64,000 nt of DNA from Ooceraea biroi (GCF_003672135.1 NC_039517.1:2790001-2854000), one strand, 5' to 3'; counted from the first letter of the stretch, positions 50,433 through 61,154 are shown. Translations and numbers: made by a program. The notes: generated by a model not told the origin, from the sequence alone.

Positions 50433-50605
50433 TATTAGGAGTGTGATTTAGTTTTGAGGGTTTTGCAACAGATGGCTGTAGTGTCAGTTTGTTCCAATAG
50501 CTCTTTCCGATAACTGTTGTTTCTTACAGTCTTGACATTATCCATCACATTTAGTAGCATTATAGCAATAGATGCAATAACAGTCGTGTTTATATCATCG
50601 TAAAA

Positions 50606-51595
50606 ATGCAACTTCCGAAACAGCATTTTCGACATGCGTTGCTTTTGTTTTTTAATCAAAAGAAAACTGCGGCTGAGGGTTATAAAATTCTTGTGGAGAC
50701 TTATGGTGATTCTGCCCCATCAATTAAGACGTGTGAATACTGGTTTAGACGCTTTAAAAGTGGTGATATTGATGTGAAGAACAAAGAACGCTCGGGACAA
50801 CCAAGAAAGCTTGAAAATGCAGATTTGCAAGCATTATTGCACGAAAATCCAATAAAATCCACTTCAGAACTTGCCAGAGCATTACATGTTGCTCGTACAA
50901 CATTTACATGAAATGGGAAAAATTCAGAAAGAAGGGAAATGGGTTCGACATGAATTATCGGAAAGTGCCATTGCGAACCGGTTGAACATTTGCATTTCGT
51001 TGATCGCCAGGCAAAAAAAGAAGAGTCTTTTGTCTCGGATTGTTACTGGGGATGAAAAGTGGATCTATTTTGATAATCCGAAACGCAGAAAATCATGGGT
51101 GGATCCAGGCGAACCATCAACATCCACTCCGAGACGCAATATTCACGGTTGAAAAGTAATGCTCTGTATTTGGTGGGATAGTGTACTATGAGCTGTTAAA
51201 TCCGCATGAGACTGTCACGGCTGATCGTTATCGACACCAATTGTACAAGTTGAAGCAAGCATTGGACCAAAAATGAGCACCAATTGCGAGTAAACGACGG
51301 AAAGTGATTCTTCTTCGTGACAACGCTCGACCTCACGTTGCGTTATCAGTGAAAGAAACACTATTAGAGCTTGAATGGGAAGTCTTCTCCGGACATTGCT
51401 TCATGCGATTATTATTTGTTCCGGTGGATGCAACACGCTTTAGAGGATACGCACTTTCATAATTTGGAAGAAGTGCGAAACTTCGTCGACGAATGGATGA
51501 ACTGAAAAGAAGAGTGATTTTATCGTGGTGGAATCGATCTCTTGCCAGAAAGATGGGAAAAAGTTATAGAAAACGAAGGAAAATATTTTGATTAA
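50606..51595 (+). pseudogene. Broken mariner transposase (MarA copy 3)
   Basis: The frame starts MQLPKQHFRH and breaks after about 100 residues at the shared 11-bp deletion in the helix-turn-helix part. It later has the shared TGA before KVMLC, the shared WWD junction and the shared 17-bp deletion before SPD, plus a private TGA at 51274-51276. DD34D motifs remain recognisable. The sequence is very close to copy 4. Confidence 0.9.
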
Positions 51596-51623
51596 GGTAT
51601 TCATTCATTATCATATTTAAATA

Positions 51624-52909
51624 TTAGGTTAGTGCAAATGAAATGGCCGTTTTTGAATTTGAACTTTAAAGCTTTATTTGACAAACTTAACACTTACTAT
51701 ATTAATCAAAATAGTCTCCATCTATTTCAATGCATTTGTTCCAACGCGATACAAGTGTATCAATACCATGTTTAAAAAAATCTGAAGAACGAGAGCCGAT
51801 GAACTCATGGAATGCATCTTTTACACGCTTTTCTTCTTGGAAAACTTTTCCAGTTAGAAACCCATCCAAATGTTTGAACAAATAATAATCAGTCGGTGAA
51901 ATATCTGGAGAATAAGGAGGATGAGGGAGAACTTCGATGTTTAACTTGGATAATTTTTTTATGGTCTTTTTTGCAACGTGTGGCCTAGCATTATCGTGAA
52001 GTAACAATACACCATGTCTATTGACCAATGCTGGCTGTTGAGCGCACAGGTTTGCATACATAACGTCAATTTCCTGACAGTATTTATCAGCGTTTATAGC
52101 CTCACCTTGTTTGTTAAATGAATAATGCACGATTCCCTTACTTGACCACCATACTGAAACCATAATCTTTTTGGGATGAAGGTTCGGCTTTGGCATACGT
52201 TTTGGAGCTCATTCACATTCAGCCACTGTGCAGATCGTCGACGGTTATTATATAATATCCATTTTTCATCGCACGTCGCAATTCTGTGCAATATTCCATC
52301 ATTATTATGCCGGGAAAGCAAAGAAATGCAGGTTTCTAAACGTCTTATTTTGTCTCTCTCCGTCAATTCATGGGAAACCATTTATCCAACTTCTTCACTT
52401 TTCCCAGCCTTCGTAAATGTCTGACGACAGTTGAGTGATGAACATTGAGCCTTTCTGCAACCTCTCGAACTGTTAATGTCGGATCCACTTCGATCATGTC
52501 CTTTAAAATAATGTCATCAATGACGAAAGGTGCATGTCCACGAGGCAAATTGTCAAGGTTTGTGTCTCCAGATCGAAACTTTTCAAACCAACGCCTCGTT
52601 CTTCTTTCATTCGCGGAACCTTCGCCGAAAGCCGTATTAATATTTCACGTTGCCAGGGCCGCACTATGACCGAGTTTGAACTCGTACAAAGAAATTATTC
52701 GAATTTCCTTATTTTCCATCTTGACATAAACATGAATTTTAACAACCACTATCCTACTAAAAAAGTCAGATTATGTATACAAATTCACGCGCGGGAAATG
52801 TACTTTTGATATAGTATACATACAGCGCTGTCGGCGCGGAAGAAAGGTGAACTACAAAGGTGAGAAGTTGAAAATAAGAAAAACGGCCATTTCATTTGCA
52901 CCAACCTAA
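51624..52909 (-). mobile_element. Mariner element MarB nested inside MarA copy 3
   Basis: The 1,286-bp element is flanked by TA at 51622-51623 and 52910-52911. Inverted ends TTAGGTTAGTGCAAATGAAA and TTAGGTTGGTGCAAATGAAA differ by one base over about 31 bp. The transposase is on the minus strand. It inserted about 50 bp inside the right end of MarA copy 3, so it is younger than that copy. Confidence 0.95.
51702..52719 (-). pseudogene. Hsmar1-like mariner transposase, broken (MarB)
   Basis: Reading down from the ATG at 52717-52719, the protein starts MENKEIRIISLYEF and meets a TGA after about 27 residues. It continues through the DNA-binding half (VREVAERLNVHHSTVVRHL, KVKKLDKW), then shifts frame after KW. 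It continues with HELTERDK and TCDEKWILYNNRR, shifts again near 52190, and ends in a 164-residue open part. That part contains HDNARPH and YSPDISPTD (DD34D) and ends GDYFD. One nonsense and two frameshifts make it non-functional. The motif wording is that of the Hsmar1/SETMAR group. Confidence 0.9.
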
Positions 52910-52962
52910 TACATGCGTTTTTGAGCAAAAAAAACCCTCAAAACTAAATCACACACCTAATA

Positions 52963-53880
52963 CTTCGTATCGTCGTCATCCAGCCGCCATATTGCGCCTC
53001 TGCGGGCAATCGGTACATTTTTTGAGCATGCGCACTGCGAGAACGCGGCGGCGAGGTAAACCGCGGCGGCAATCGGGCTTTGTCTCGCACCGGTACCGAT
53101 TCGGTAGCGGCGAAAGAAAAAAAGAAAGGAAAAAAAAAAGGACCGTGGCTGGTTGGCCGATCGAACTGCGTTTCGAGATGGGTTTGCACGCGGGACGGAT
53201 ACCTACGGGGAAAGTACCCGGAGCGATTATTGAGCGGGCAGAGATACATAAAAGGTCGGCTCGCCTTGCCCACAAAGCAAGAGTGAAGTGAACGCGCGCG
53301 GCACCGCTTTATGCTGATCGATTTGTGGTGATTTTACATCTTCGCCTGTCCATATACCTCTATACCGACTAGCGGCGAGGATGCGGCCCGGTTCAAACGG
53401 GCCGCGATACTTTATATCCGCGGTATAAACGCGAAATTGAGCTTTACATATTCTGTCCAGAAAAGGGCTAGAGCGAGCGCGCTCCAAGTGTACGGAAAAC
53501 TTCTTTGTGCTGGTCCACAGTCGATCGGCCAGCCCTTTGGTCGGGCAACATTCCCAAGATCGATATCGTTCGTATCGCGCATGAAATTAAAAAAAAAACC
53601 AATGTTTTCCGTTCAGTTTAGAAAAGTGGATTGAAATTTGATTGAGAGACAACTGAATGACATACTTCTACCCACAATACGACAGATGGAAAGTTTAGAT
53701 TGCTTTAATCGATGTATCGTTTTTATTTCGAGTATAAACAATGAACAAATATATAGGAGTGGTTATAAGGAGAAACGCATAGAGTGTAAATTTAATTTTT
53801 TTTCAATCTCACCTCACTTATTGCAGATGATCTCTATTGTAGGCGATCTCTATGCGTAGCTCTGGGATATTTTTTAACTT
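52963..53880. other. Non-coding stretch between MarA copy 3 and the MELK 3' region
   Basis: GC-rich at 53000-53300, with an ATAAAA-type TATA candidate near 53248. No coding exon recognised. Confidence 0.45.
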
Positions 53881-53888
53881 TCAGCGCA

Positions 53889-54010
53889 CAGAGAGATTAT
53901 TTCGCTGTAGGGTACATTTATTTTACAGAGGCAAAACTATACACGTGACTAATCAAGAGAGGTCTCTACGGGTAAAATAAATACACGTTATTACAGAAAT
54001 AATCTCTCTA
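53889..54010. repeat. Inverted repeat (hairpin) downstream of MELK
   Basis: The left arm is about 53889-53929 (AGAGAGATTATTTC, then ATTTATTTTAC). The right arm is about 53972-54010, its diverged complement (GTAAAATAAAT, then GAAATAATCTCTCT). The arms are about 40 bp with a loop of about 42 bp. Each arm supplies an AATAAA on one strand; the one on the minus strand (53917-53922) could serve MELK, 365 bp past its stop codon. Confidence 0.6.
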
Positions 54011-54286
54011 CGCGTCAGTTGCGTTTAGCACTTTAATATATTTAAAGATTGCATGATATCCTTAAGTCTTACACTATCCGTTGCACATGTGTGGTCGCTT
54101 TAACGTAAATCCTCGTATCCTTACACGGCTAAGAGATCAAGGTGCATGCAAACGTTTCTCGTCATCGGAGTGCGAAAGAGTCGTGATTTGCGTACCTCAG
54201 GAGTATTTTCAGGAATGTTGTCAGGAATATTTTCGGGAATTTTTTTCGGGAGCACCAATCAGGATACGCACGCAGGAGGCTATCTC

Positions 54287-57200
54287 TCAAATGGGACACT
54301 TGGATTCGGAGGAACCTTCCGAATCCGTTGTGATGTCTCCCGCCGTCAGCGCGAGGATCTCCTCGCAGACGCGTTTGTAGACCCACGCGTCCCCCTTCAG
54401 TCTCTTCCGGCGGATGCCAACCAATCGCTTATCGTTCGAGCCAATCTCCAAGAGGCAAACCTCGAGCTCGAAGGAGCAGGAGTTTTGAGAAGAGATGGAT
54501 TTCGAGGAGCTCTTCTTGTCTTCCGAGAAGGACTCCTCGGTTTCCCCTTGCAAGATGAACCTGCAAAGAAGCACGATGACGATCCTCGGTGTCGGGGCGA
54601 GCAGACATTGTTAATGATGCAAAATTATAATTACCCCTTCTGACGGCACATTATACCCTTCTGCCGAAGTGCCCTTCGCAGCTTCGAGAGAACGTACTTC
54701 GGACAACCGCTGCACGTCGCGGACACGTTGGAGAGACTCTTGAAGAAAGGAACAAGATTTTATTGGTGTTTTTGCAATAACGATTGTCACGCAATTTATC
54801 CTGAAATCGTACCTTTCCCGACAGCACGTTTGGCTCGTCGGGATCCGCGTTCTCGTTTTTCACTCTTCTCTTCGGGGTGAGAACGTATCGCACCCGGTTC
54901 AATCCTCGCTCCAAACCCATTATAACTTTCCTCGCACTGCCAGGCGTGGACTCGTGTACCGTTCTAAAAGTATCGTGCATTTCCGTGTGCATTATTATTA
55001 ATTATTAATTAAAAAAAAAATTATATTCCTATATGTTGGAGTGAAATCTCACTCTCTATAGGAAATACTGCGGTTTTCAAGTCTAGCGTTAGTTAGCACG
55101 CAGTACATTGAAAATTTATCTTAACATCAGGATATGCCGAAGAAGTCGATTAAAAACTTTATTGAAGTATATTACTTGCTCGGCGATTAGAATATTATTT
55201 CAGTTATTATTAATTATTATTATTATTAATGGATATATGTATTGCGGTTTAAATTAACCGTATTGAACAACCCGCAAAGTTACCTGGAGTCTGGCGTCGA
55301 GGTCTGCGTCGGAGTAGCTGATTTATTTTTTTCAGGCGGCCTTTTCGCCGGAACTGTAATAAAATTATTTAAAAAAATTGCAAACACGTCAACAATTTTA
55401 ATATCTATGGTTCATTACCACGTCAAGGTGAGTACATGAAATTACAGAAAAGTTTAACACTGTTTCAGGCAGCGAAAGATTCATATGTAGAGCTGCTTGA
55501 GGAATCGCACGTCTTCCAAAGAGTTTTAGGGCTCTTAGTTGTTGTACGTGGCGACCGCCAAGAGGCCAAATTGCGTTTGTTAGCGAGTCACCGCTCTTCG
55601 TGAGGTAATTATCCGCTTTTCGCGCGACTACCGTAATTTATGACAGTCGGAAACTTCCATTAAAGTTTCTAATTAGGTGGTGCTGGCACCACCCAATTAA
55701 AAGTAAACTCTAGAAAATCTACCGCAAGCCTAATTGCGGTTACATACGATAAACAGTTAGACGGAAAACGTGCATTCTTTATTCACAATATAAAAATTTT
55801 CAAATCCACAAAGACTACGGAGGTCTTTTTTCCCGAGGAAACAATGATAGCAAAAGATTTCGACTGCCGTAATCGCGATTACATAAATATCTACCTGGCG
55901 ATGATGTATCATCCGGCTCTCTGCTTCGCAATCTCTTTCGTACCGGTACGCATGGCGCCGTGAAGTTAGTCTCGTCGCTTGCCTTCGGCAGAACATCATA
56001 GGTGACGTCAACCACGGGAGACCGCCTGAGATTCGTTTTAAGCTTCGGCGACTGGTCGAGCTTAGTTACAAAATTGCTGATCGCTGCTTCGCATTGTTCG
56101 ACACCCGCACCGTTCTACGTGACAATGAGATCAAATACGATTAAGCGTGTAGATTACGTGCAAAGGAAGACGAGGAAGATGATGTCCGACTTACCATTTC
56201 TTGCTTAAGATGCGACTTCGTTACTGGCGTCACTTTTAACGAGAACCCGCGTAATTTTCTGTCAAGCAGCAACAAATAAGTGGCCGTTCTGTAATCGGTC
56301 CTGTCGCTCTGTACAAGTTTCTTCCATATGTCGGTGTTACTCTCGCCGCAAATGGCGCACATGGTGCTCAATACCTCGTCGTCTTTCTCGAACTAGGTGT
56401 TATAGATAAAATAAAATTCGTTAATTATTCAAGCCATGCATAAGATCGATTACTGTCACTGTGATCGAGATGCTCACTTTCGTTTTCTGAACGAACGAGA
56501 CGGGCCTCGGAGAGCCATTTGTGATCCACGGATGACGACACAGTTCGTGAATGGTGATTCTCTTTGCTGGGTCGATTTGCAACATCGATCTGATTAACAG
56601 TTTACTATTAGTGGACAACCAGTGCGGTTCCTCGTACTTGCCGCTCTGAAACGACGACAATTTTATGCGAAAATTTTGCACGAAAATAAGACGAAATAAT
56701 CGAGAACTTACAAGTATCTTTTTGTATAAACTTTCCAAGTTACTGTCGTCGAAGGGCAAGAAGCCACAGAGCAAGGCGTAAAGGAGAACTCCCATGCTCC
56801 AAATGTCCACTTCCGAGCCTGCAAATAAATTCCAAATAAATAAATGTATATTGTCGCAAATGCGTAAAGAATCCAGATTCTACCTAGATATTTCTTTCCC
56901 ATTATGAGCTCCGGTGCGGCATACGTGGGGGAACCGCAAGAGGTGTACAAATGAGCTTGCATTCCAGTCTTGGGCTTGGCGCACAGGCCAAAGTCAATCA
57001 ATTTCAAGTTCTCATCTTTATCCAGCAAAACGTTCTCCTGTCAAGAGTGCAAATAATTAAATAAATAATTAGCAAACAATTACATAAATTAAAAATTAAA
57101 GAAATATAAATAATTAATCAATTAACTAGAAATATTGAAAAATATGGGAAACATAGTTACAGGCTTTAAATCTCGATGAGCGTATCCCAAGCTGTGCATG

Positions 57201-57804
57201 TACGCCACAGCGGAAACTATCTGACGGAAGAACTTGCGGGAATCAGCCTCCAATAGTCTGTTTTTCTCAACTGTAAGGAAAGAGACGCATCGTTGAGCCA
57301 CTTGCTACTTGCACGTGACAAAAAGTAGTTATAATTTATAAACCATGCTCTGTGCATTACCTATGTGGTCAAACAGCTCTCCGCCGGAACAATACTCCAT
57401 CACCATAAAATAATGACTCTCTGTCTCGATCACTTGGTACAACTTACAGATGTGTTGGTGCAGCAGTGTCTTGAGTGCCTCCACCTCGAGTTTTACTCTC
57501 GGTAGGTCTTCCTGAAACAAGCACGTTAAACAGATTTCTACACAGGTCGAGGTAGAGAGCCCTGTTGGAAGCCGAGCAGCAACCTGGCGGAAGTTGCAGT
57601 AAAATTTCAAGTACTATCCTCCGAGAATAACCACCGAGATAGCTCTGGAATGTCGCTTACACCCAACGTTGTCTTTTCCATGATCTTGATGGCAACCTTC
57701 TCGCCGGTAGCGGCGTGAGTCGCCAGCTTGACTTTGGCGAAGCCACCGCTGCCGATCGTCTTCTCCAGGTCGTACAATCCCTTGAGAGCGGCATATCGCA
57801 CCAT
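54287..57804 (-). CDS. Melk: Maternal embryonic leucine zipper kinase (MELK), 604 aa, 12 exons
   Basis: A Ser/Thr kinase of the AMPK-related family, linked to cell division and asymmetric neural divisions. Exons (minus strand): 57804-57661, 57511-57361, 57270-57161, 57037-56884, 56818-56712, 56645-56478, 56392-56195, 56114-55895, 55317-55284, 54963-54813, 54738-54635, 54560-54287. All junctions are GT-AG, phases match, and the total is 1,815 bp. The kinase domain is residues 11 to about 263: glycine loop TIGSGGFAKV (16-25), VAIK Lys40, HRDLKP with Asp132, DFG at 150-152 and APE. Activation-loop Thr167 and Ser171 fall at the same numbers as the known human autophosphorylation sites. A UBA-like segment follows (about 280-325), then a Ser/Thr/Pro linker. 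The C-terminal KA1 domain includes VGIRRKRLKGDAWVYKRVCEEIL-type sequence. The human protein is slightly longer (651 aa) through its linker. Confidence 0.95.
55284..55317 (-). other. Melk: 34-bp micro-exon of MELK (exon 9)
   Basis: It is bounded by AAATCAG on the acceptor side and GTAACT on the donor side. It carries 2 + 30 + 2 nucleotides. The preceding exon ends one base into a codon and the next starts with the last base of a codon, so only this 34-bp insert restores the frame. It encodes ATPTQTSTPDS plus part of an Arg, in keeping with the Thr/Pro-rich linker of the family. Confidence 0.85.
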
Positions 57805-58574
57805 CGTGGAACTCGCTGCAGCACCTGGGAATCGTAGGCACTCATAAATGCTACGAATCGCCCGAGTCTTACCGCCCGTGTCGCGTCAACTTTTAAACCA
57901 CGATTTCTTAACGTAAACAACTGTTAACAGCCAATCGAGAGTCGCAGGTGAGGATAGTGGAGCTTCGTAGCGGGGTTTGCTCGAACTATAATGATATTGC
58001 AAATACAGGAAACATATAATCGATTATCTATGATATAATATATATGTAGATAATATTATAAAGTGCATGATCAAATAAAAGTATAAATTGATTTCTAATC
58101 CGCTGTCGATTGTACTACTCGACAATAAAAAGTGCATCTGATCCATGTCCATTTGTTCCATGTGAAACTGGTGGCGCGGCCCAAATTGGAGGACGTTGCG
58201 CCATCTATTGGGATTTCTTGAGGCTTTTGGTTAACGGGTTATCAAAAACTCCGCCAGGAATCCTCCACTTTTTTTCACCTCCACTGTTTTTCATTGAGAA
58301 TGACAGAGACATTTAATTTTTAAATTGACACTACTTGATAATGTATTGGAAAACTTTATACTTCGAAGTAAAATAAATGCGTAGTCTTAAATAGCACGAT
58401 TGAATGACTGGTTTTCAGTTTTAAGTGGTGGAAAGTATGTTATCTGTGCTGTATAATAAATAACAGTGTTCGTTTGACGTGTGAGTCGTGAGTACGCAAA
58501 ATGTTTCAGTTTTCCGAAATGATTGTCCCGTTAAGAGATACGCACGCACACGCATTATTTCTCGCTGCTAAACG
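57805..58574. promoter_or_regulatory. Shared upstream region of MELK and DNAJC4 (head to head)
   Basis: Only 770 bp separate the two start codons, which point away from each other. No TATA box is evident for either gene, as expected for housekeeping-type promoters. A CCAAT (minus-strand ATTGG) occurs at about 57930. A possible acceptor just upstream of the MELK ATG (TTCCCAG near 57828) hints that MELK has a 5' UTR intron here. A bidirectional promoter is plausible but unproven. Confidence 0.4.
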
Positions 58575-61154
58575 ATGGCACAATTCCTTCGAGTTTGCAA
58601 GTCGGAAGCCTATTGTATAATCCGGCATCATGGGACTCAGAGGTTAGAATCTTATCTATTTTTCTAGCTGCTTTGTCAATTTTGTAAAAGTAAATTGATC
58701 TCTTTTATATCTCTTTTTACAATATTTCATGTTCCTACATTTTTTTCTATTGTTCTTATTATTTATTATTATTTAATTATAATTATCTCAAATTGAGAAC
58801 AGAAGATATAACGCGGTGTTATCAAAGAGAATTAATCTAATGCTCCCAATGTAGAACATTTCTTTTAAAGGTGCCAACAGAATTATTACGAGATCTTAAA
58901 CGTTTCACCTGATGCGTCGCAGAAAGAGATTAAACAAGCTTTCATCAGATTATCGAAACAAGTATGTAATCTATATATTAGGAGTGTGATTTAGTTTTGA
59001 GGGTTTGCAACAGATGGCTGTAGTGTCAGTTTGTTCCAATAGCTGTTTCCGATAACCGTTGTTTCTTACAGTCTTGACATTATCCATCACATTTAGTAGC
59101 ATTATAGCAATAGATGCAGTAACAGTCGTGTTTATATCATCGTAAAAATGCAACTTCCGAAACAGCATTTTCGACATGCGTTGCTTTTGTTTTTTAATCA
59201 AAAGAAAACTGCGGCTGAGGGTTATAAAATTCTTGTGGAGACTTATGGTGATTCTGCCCCATCAATTAAGACGTGTGAATACTGGTTTAGACGCTTTAAA
59301 AGTGCTGATACTGATGTGAAGGACAAAGAACGCTCGGGACAACCAAGAAAGCTTGAAAATGCAGATTTGCAAGCATTATTGCACGAAAATCCAACAGAAT
59401 CCACTTCAGAACTTGCCAGAGCATTAAATGTTGCTCGTACAACATTTACATGAAATGGGAAAAATTCAGAAAGAAGGGAAATGGGTTCGACATGAATTAT
59501 CGGAAAGTGCCATTGCGAACCGGTTGAACATTTGCATTTCGTTGATCGCCAGGCAAAAAAAGAAGAGTCTTTTGTCTCGGATTGTTACTGGGGATGAAAA
59601 GTGGATCTATTTTGATAATCCAAACGCAGAAAATCATGGGTGGATCCAGGCGAACCATCAACATCCACTCCGAGACGCAATATTGACGGTTGAAAAGTAA
59701 TGCTCTGTATTTGGTGGGATAGTGTACTATGAGCTGTTAAATCCGCATGAGACTGTCACGGCTGACCGTTATCGACACCAATTGTACAAGTTGAAGCAAG
59801 CATTGGACCAAAAACGAGCACCAATTGCGAGTAAACGATGGAAAGTGATTCTTCTTCGTGACAACGCTCGACCTGACGTTGCGTTATCAGTGAAAGAAAC
59901 ACTATTAGAGCTTGAATGGGAAGTCTTCTCCGGACATTGCTTCATGCGATTATTATTTGTTCCGGTGGATGCAACACGCTTTAGAGGATACACACTTTCA
60001 TAATTTCGAAGAAGTGCGAAAATTCGTCGACGAATGGATGAACTGAAAAGAAGAGTGATTTTATCGTGGTGGAATCCATCTGTTGCCAGAAAGATGGGAA
60101 AAAGTTATAGAAAACGAAGGAAAATACTTTGATTAAGGTATTCATTCATTATCATATTTAAATACATGCGTTTTTGAACAAAAAAACCCTCAAAACTAAA
60201 TCACACCCCTAATATATATAAGCCAAATACCACTCACTCATCAACGTGCAGCCCGAACCACTGCACCTATCGACTTGAAATTTTAAGGGTATATTCCTAT
60301 TATCACGTAGGTGCTCACTAAGGGTGGGTTTTCCGAAATTCCACCCCTAACAGGTGAGAAGGGGTAAAATGTGTTTTTATTTAATTCTACACATAATATT
60401 GCGGGCGAAGCCCGCGTGACGGAGGATGCTGGTGCTCTATATAGCTTGGTTTAATTAAGGATATAAATATCCTCTATAACAATATGTACAATAAATCATG
60501 AAAATTGATAAATAATATTCCACTGGTTATTCCATTCTTGCTACTCTACGTTCTTAACTCATAATGTGTGCAATTTCTCACTTGTTCACAGCTACATCCT
60601 GATGTCTGTGGAAAGCACAGTCATGTTGAGTTTACAAAGCTGAACGAAGCTTACTCCACTCTGGGAAAAGAAAGTACAAGACGAGAGTATGATTTTAACC
60701 TAAAGTACAGTAGGTACAATCCTTCCACACACACCGCATGGAACAGGTAAAATGTCACATTGACTGTAAACAATAGGAAATAATAATAATAGGAAAGACA
60801 TGAAATGACCAAATGCGACATGTTGTCCGTAGGCAGTACGGGAGTCAATGGGAATACGAGGTACGCAGAGCGGGAGGACCGTGGCCGCCACCACCGAATG
60901 TAAAACCGAGCGGATACTTTGGGCTTATAATATCTCTTCTGTTTTTGGGATTGGGCATGACACAAATTTTTTTCATGTTTCATTCTTGGAGAGTGAGCAG
61001 GCTCACGATATTGCAAAACGATCGCGTGAAAATGAAGTATCAGCAGATTCGAGACGCGGCACAGGCTAGACACAACGATCAACGTAGAACCATACAGGAT
61101 CTCAACTCTGTGGAGGATCTCGAAGAGTATCTGGCTGAAAACAGTAAGAAATAG
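58575..61154 (+). CDS. DNAJC4: DnaJ homolog subfamily C member 4-like protein, 211 aa, 4 exons
   Basis: A J-domain co-chaperone that would recruit and stimulate an Hsp70 at a membrane. Exons: 58575-58642, 58871-58961, 60592-60746, 60833-61154; GT-AG introns, phases consistent, 636 bp in total. An in-frame TAA two codons upstream fixes the start. The J domain is residues about 26-90: NYYEILNVSPDASQKEIKQA, then the essential HPD at 55-57, then FTKLNEAYSTLGKESTRREYD. A PPPP linker leads to one transmembrane segment (about 132-156). A basic/helical tail ends in an acidic stretch (SVEDLEEYLAEN). J domain first, then a single late membrane span, matches DNAJC4. The intron just before the HPD codons contains MarA copy 4. 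A possible poly(A) signal (ATTAAA) is at 61177. Confidence 0.9.
58978..60212 (+). mobile_element. Mariner element MarA, copy 4, inside a DNAJC4 intron
   Basis: The 1,235-bp element is flanked by TA at 58976-58977 and 60213-60214, with ends TTAGGAGTGTGATTTAGTTT and TTAGGGGTGTGATTTAGTTT. It begins 16 bp downstream of the exon 2 donor at 58962 and is in sense orientation. It shares the 11-bp and 17-bp deletions with copy 3 and is that copy's closest relative. Confidence 0.95.
59148..60136 (+). pseudogene. Broken mariner transposase (MarA copy 4)
   Basis: It opens MQLPKQHFRH and is open for about 100 residues before the frame breaks at the shared 11-bp deletion. TGDEKWIYFDN follows, then the TGA before KVMLC, the out-of-frame WWD junction and a 17-bp deletion between WEV and SPD. 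RDNARPD replaces RDNARPH at the second catalytic motif. Non-functional. Confidence 0.9.
60401..60415. repeat. GC hairpin GCGGGC-GAA-GCCCGC in AT-rich DNA
   Basis: A perfect 6-bp stem with a GAA loop stands out in an AT-rich intron. It belongs to an anonymous segment of about 200 bp (roughly 60230-60450) that does not resemble its surroundings and is probably a repeat fragment. A Helitron-type 3' hairpin was considered, but no CTRR end at the right distance is clear. Confidence 0.4.

Larger units (their letters stand above)
50435..52960 (+). mobile_element. Mariner element MarA, copy 3, split by MarB
   Basis: The left part is 50435-51623 and the right part 52910-52960, flanked by TA at 50433-50434 and 52961-52962. 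Ends are TTAGGAGTGTGATTTAGTTT and TTAGGTGTGTGATTTAGTTT. The right part resumes at ACATGCGTTTTTGAGC, exactly where copy 4 reads on without a break (near 60164). This proves a secondary insertion. Without the guest, the element would be about 1.24 kb. Confidence 0.95.

Noticed and set aside
58110..58316. 68-codon frame between MELK and DNAJC4
   Set aside because: Short, no motif, and located in the shared upstream region; more likely chance.
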